Source: an uncultured Ruminococcus sp. (GTDB taxonomy: Bacteria; Bacillota; Clostridia; Oscillospirales; Ruminococcaceae). Taken from it: a stretch of 64,000 bases of DNA. The notes under the pieces were generated by a model. It worked only from the letters and a program-made list of their open reading frames with translations, searched no databases and was not told the DNA's origin. Where the stretch lies: positions 97,941 through 161,940 of the forward strand of contig CAJTLC010000002.1 of NCBI GenBank assembly GCA_910576995.1. Reading direction: 5' to 3'. Below, in pieces: positions 61,182-64,000 of the stretch (positions within the stretch are counted from its first letter, which is position 1; each line of letters begins with the position of its first letter). The translations under genes and the position numbers were made by a program.

Positions 61182-61507
61182 TGGTGCCGCTGACCGGACT
61201 TGAACCGGTACGCTATTGCTAGCGAGGGATTTTCACACTACTCTATGTTACCATAGCCATACGAAAACGTATGTTGTAGTCCGGACTTAGTCTTTACCAT
61301 ATCCTTTTGGACTTAGGTAGTCGGTGTAAGGTCTCTACACTCACCCTTACGGGTTAGCACGGCGTTCTGTTTGCGCATTCACCGTTTTAGCCGACTTCTA
61401 CTCCATAAATTTCTCTATGGGCACTCTCTGCGGATAATCCACAGACGCATATTGCTATGCATGCAAACATCAAAGTCCCTTGTGTCTGCCTATTCCACCA
61501 CAGCGGC
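61182..61507 (-). tRNA. tRNA-Leu(UAA) split by a group I intron
   Basis: Exon 1 (61507-61473, 35 nt) and exon 2 (61233-61182, 52 nt with encoded CCA) join to an 87-nt class II tRNA. Acceptor GCCGCTG/CAGCGGC plus A-CCA, anticodon stem AGGGA/TCCCT with loop CTTAAAA (anticodon TAA), long variable arm CGCTA-GCAA-TAGCG and T-arm ACCGG-TTCAAGT-CCGGT are all exact. The break lies after the first anticodon base (U34), so without splicing the tRNA could not function. A consensus promoter and terminator flank the gene. Confidence 0.95.
61234..61472 (-). ncRNA. Group I self-splicing intron in tRNA-Leu(UAA)
   Basis: 239 nt between U34 and A35. The 5' exon ends in U and the intron ends in G, as group I chemistry needs. 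Core elements visible: R-like AGTGTAGAGACC (61341-61330) and S-like AAGACTAAGTCC (61294-61283); GACCTTA and TAAGTC pair as P7 with one bulged C. P4 can form from CGGC in AGTCGGCTAAAACGG and GCCG. The start carries hairpin GCATA-GCAA-TATGC. No homing endonuclease frame. Similar to subgroup IC3 of cyanobacteria and plastids; exact P1/P10 pairing not resolved. Confidence 0.9.
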
Positions 61508-61520
61508 ACATTACTTTATA

Positions 61521-61549
61521 ATTATATCATTATAATCACAAAATGTCAA
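61521..61549 (-). promoter_or_regulatory. Promoter of the tRNA-Leu gene
   Basis: Minus strand TTGACA (complement of 61544-61549), 17-bp spacer, TATAAT (complement of 61521-61526), 14 bp before the tRNA 5' end. Confidence 0.85.
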
Positions 61550-61583
61550 GAGGAATTTTAAAAAAATCTAAAAATATTGGACT

Positions 61584-61606
61584 GCTATTGCACGATTTGC
61601 AATAGC
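61584..61606. promoter_or_regulatory. Palindrome between the tRNA and the surface-protein gene
   Basis: GCTATTGCA / TGCAATAGC, 9-bp perfect arms, 5-nt loop, no T-run. Possible operator. Confidence 0.4.
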
Positions 61607-61640
61607 GTTTAGTATGCATCGACTTTCACAAAATAAAAAC

Positions 61641-61669
61641 TTGTAATTTCTTCTTATTTATGCTATACT
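61641..61669 (+). promoter_or_regulatory. Promoter-like pair before the frameshifted surface gene
   Basis: TTGTAA at 61641-61646, 17-bp spacer, TATACT at 61664-61669, about 40 bp before a TTG start with AGAGGGGG. Confidence 0.55.
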
Positions 61670-61710
61670 AAAATGTGCATACAAGTTCTTAGAAAGAGGG
61701 GGAATATTGT

Positions 61711-64000
61711 TGTATCAAAATAAAATCACACTGCTTGAAATCAAGCGATTTGTTTCGTCTTTAGAGCATCAGAAAGAATTTATAAACGAGTTGTTTGAAC
61801 CTCTTAAAAATCCGGTAAAACTTACTTTTCTTGACTCATATCTGCATAAAAATACCAAAACTTATGAATGGTAATTATGGTAAACAGTTCAATAAACTGT
61901 GCGGGAATTTTAATGAGATTATACGAAAAAATATAATAATGCTTAATAATTTTGCCAAACAGTTACAGGACGGTGTTATATTTAATAAAATGCTTGATTC
62001 AGTTAAGAAAGTTGCTGATGTTGGCGTTTTAAATGCAGAACATGAGGTTTTTGGGCTGATTGAAAAGGATATTGAAGCAATGCCTGAAGATTTCGTAAAA
62101 TGCATTAATAATTATATTGATACTGGGAAATTTTATGAAGCATTATTATTTCTGATTCTGTGGAGTATTTACGGAGAATATATAAAAAAACTTGCTCCTG
62201 TCTATGAAGCAGTATCGAAAAATACGGCTGTAAAAGAGTGCGAAACAATAAAAGTGGGATACTTTTTACAGAATGTTAGATGCTAAATTTGTAAGCGCAG
62301 TTAGCGATGAAAAACGGCAGGAACAGATATATGAAGCCTTTTTAATGGATTACCTTACTTTTTCCGAGGGTTCAACCGAAAACAGTTCTTTTATTGACAG
62401 GGGAACAGATTTTGCCGAAAGAACTGCAAAATTTGAGAATAAGTTTCTTGAAGCGCTTGTTGAAGAGGGAATTGCTGTTGATACGAAAGCAGCTATTGAA
62501 TTAATTGAAAACGCTGATTCTCTTAATGATCCAGTTTAGTTAAAGCTATTGAAGCATTAAATTGGGATAAAGAGTTATTAGAATATACAGAAATTCTTGA
62601 TGATATTAATACCGTGACTGAAAGCGCAACGGATTATTTTGAGAAAATCACAAAAGCGATGGCATTAAAAGAAGTAAATGATGATAGAATGAACTTTTTA
62701 AAATCAATGTCTCAAAAAGCGTCCGACGATAAAGCGTTTCAGAATGCTGTTAATAACATAATATCCACATATGAAAGCTCATATGGTACTGCTGCACTTG
62801 AAAAAGGCACAGAAACAATGCTATTATACAGTTTTAGTTTTGTTTGGGATCTTATTTCAGAGGGGAATCCGATCATTAAAGCTTGTGAAGTAGGCGGAAA
62901 TGCTATGGATGCAGTCTTTAATTTTGAGGATGTAAACGGAAATAATATCCGTATTATAATGCAGTATACCGCAGGGCAGTATGCACAGCAGGTTTTGAAT
63001 TCAGCTTATTATGCTTATAAGGCGAATCCTACAGAGAAAAATGCGGCGACTTTTAATGGGGCGTATAAAAATTATCTTGCATATCAGGATTATTCTTCTG
63101 AATGGGCTAAAAACTTTGTTGAGGCCGTTCCGTTTGCAAGCAGTACAACCGTTGATGCATGGCTTTCTGACCTGAACTCAGATATCAATTACTGCAATAG
63201 CGCTATAAGTTTTGCTAAAAAATATACTGAAATTTATGATAAAGCTGTTTATACGTCATCATTAATCCCTACAAATCCGGATGTGACAACACCTAATAAT
63301 CCAACTCCCGTAGTCACTACGCCTGCCGGAACCGCAGTAGATATAATAGAATCAGGCGATCTGGGCGACGATGTTCATTACTCGCTTTATGAAAATGGAT
63401 ATTTGTACATATATGGAAATGGACAGATGAAGGATTTTAATAGTTCGCCGATAGTAAATAAAAAACTTGTTAAAGAAGTTTCGATTGTGAAAGGTATAAC
63501 TTCTATAGGCAATTGGGCATTCCGTAATTGTACAAGCCTGACAAACATAATAATACCTGACAGTGTTATGGTAATTGAAGTGTTTGCATTCGATAAATGT
63601 ACAGGATTGACAAGCATAATAATTCCAGATAGTATGGAATTATTATGTAGAGAGGCATTCGATGGATGTACAGGATCGACAAGCATAACAATTTTAAACA
63701 AAGATTGTAATATATATGATTCTGGTTTAACAATATCAACAAATGCAGTAATATACGGCTATACTAACAGCACGGCTCAGACATATGCTGAAAAATATAA
63801 CAGAGAATTTGTAAGCCTTGATGGACCGATTACTACTACTTCAATCACAACTGCTACCACAACGACATCAAATTCCACTACATCAACAACTACAACTTCC
63901 ACCACAACAACATCAAAGCAGACAACGTCGACAACTACAACTTCTACCACAACAACATCAAAGCAGACAACGTCGACAACTACAACTTCTACCACAACAA
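61711..64000 (+). pseudogene. BspA-like, Thr-rich surface protein, several frame changes, 3' end beyond the window
   Basis: Reading starts at TTG 61711 (LYQNKITLLE) and the coherent protein then needs frame changes near 61740, 61870, 62275 and 62535. From 62539 one frame stays open to the window end: a helical region (VKAIEALNWDKELLEYTEIL...), a linker (NPDVTTPNNPTPVVTTPAG), BspA-type leucine-rich repeats (SIGNWAFRNCTSLTNIIIP, VFAFDKCTGLTSIIIP), then a Thr/Ser-rich stalk. No signal peptide at the start. It could be a decayed gene or contain sequencing indels; neighbouring genes are clean, which favours decay. Confidence 0.65.
63870..64000 (+). repeat. 45-bp tandem repeat encoding a Thr/Ser/Lys-Gln stalk
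   Basis: Copies beginning AAAGCAGACAACG at 63915 and 63960 are exactly 45 bp apart (15 residues, TSKQTTSTTTTSTTT). A degenerate copy precedes them and the array continues past the window. Typical of wall-spanning linkers. Confidence 0.85.

Noticed and set aside
61182..61507. tmRNA or other structured RNA instead of a split tRNA
   Set aside because: Both halves fold exactly into tRNA-Leu with a TAA anticodon; no tag-peptide frame or pseudoknots of tmRNA are seen.
63777..63995. Val/Asp-rich minus-strand frame
   Set aside because: Simple antisense reading of the Thr-coding tandem repeat.
63870..64000. Regular repeat that might be taken for a CRISPR array
   Set aside because: The 45-bp units are directly adjacent without spacers and translate to a Thr/Ser stalk in the reading frame of a surface protein.

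Overview
The window looks like the chromosome of an anaerobic, spore-forming, fibre-degrading Clostridium-group bacterium, most likely a Ruminococcus-like member of the Oscillospiraceae. The basis is four secreted proteins carrying dockerin modules, Thr-rich linkers, a Spo0A homologue and a SigK-type sporulation sigma factor, a bacterial V-type ATPase with Na+-type rotor residues, and Firmicutes-style promoters and Shine-Dalgarno sites. Species cannot be settled from sequence alone.

Layout. 0-6.2 kb: 3' end of pnp, a small papain-like protein, and a GntR/ABC ATPase/permease operon with its own palindrome. 6.2-14.9 kb: complete V-ATPase operon on the minus strand (G/H-I-K-E-C-F-A-B-D). 15.3-19.6 kb: an ECF-type sigma factor with a downstream membrane partner, a VanY-type carboxypeptidase and a leucine-rich-repeat protein. 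20-35 kb: two copies of an unusual module, each a large solute-binding lipoprotein beside a cytosolic sugar-sensor/GGDEF protein, flanking ppa, prs and a MacB-like ABC transporter. 35-47.7 kb: an sRNA-like transcription unit, NAD-dependent DNA ligase, a PrsA-like lipoprotein, the aroB-aroA-aroC cluster running into small unknown genes and a dockerin protein, then glyA, a dCMP-type deaminase and rarA. 47.8-59.3 kb: dockerin and WG-repeat surface proteins, Spo0A, a double DUF305 protein, an ArsC/Spx-like protein and SigK. 59.3-64 kb: a decayed segment with a glutamate-cysteine ligase pseudogene, an IS200-type remnant, a tRNA-Leu(UAA) gene interrupted by a group I intron, and a multiply frameshifted BspA-like surface protein that runs off the window.

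Two system-level observations stand out. First, the tRNA-Leu(UAA) anticodon loop is split by a 239-nt ORF-less group I intron at the position known from cyanobacteria and plastids. Second, at least nine intergenic palindromic elements of about 45-170 bp fall into families with different terminal repeats; several share internal cores, suggesting MITE-like mobile sequences that have become leaders or trailers of neighbouring genes.
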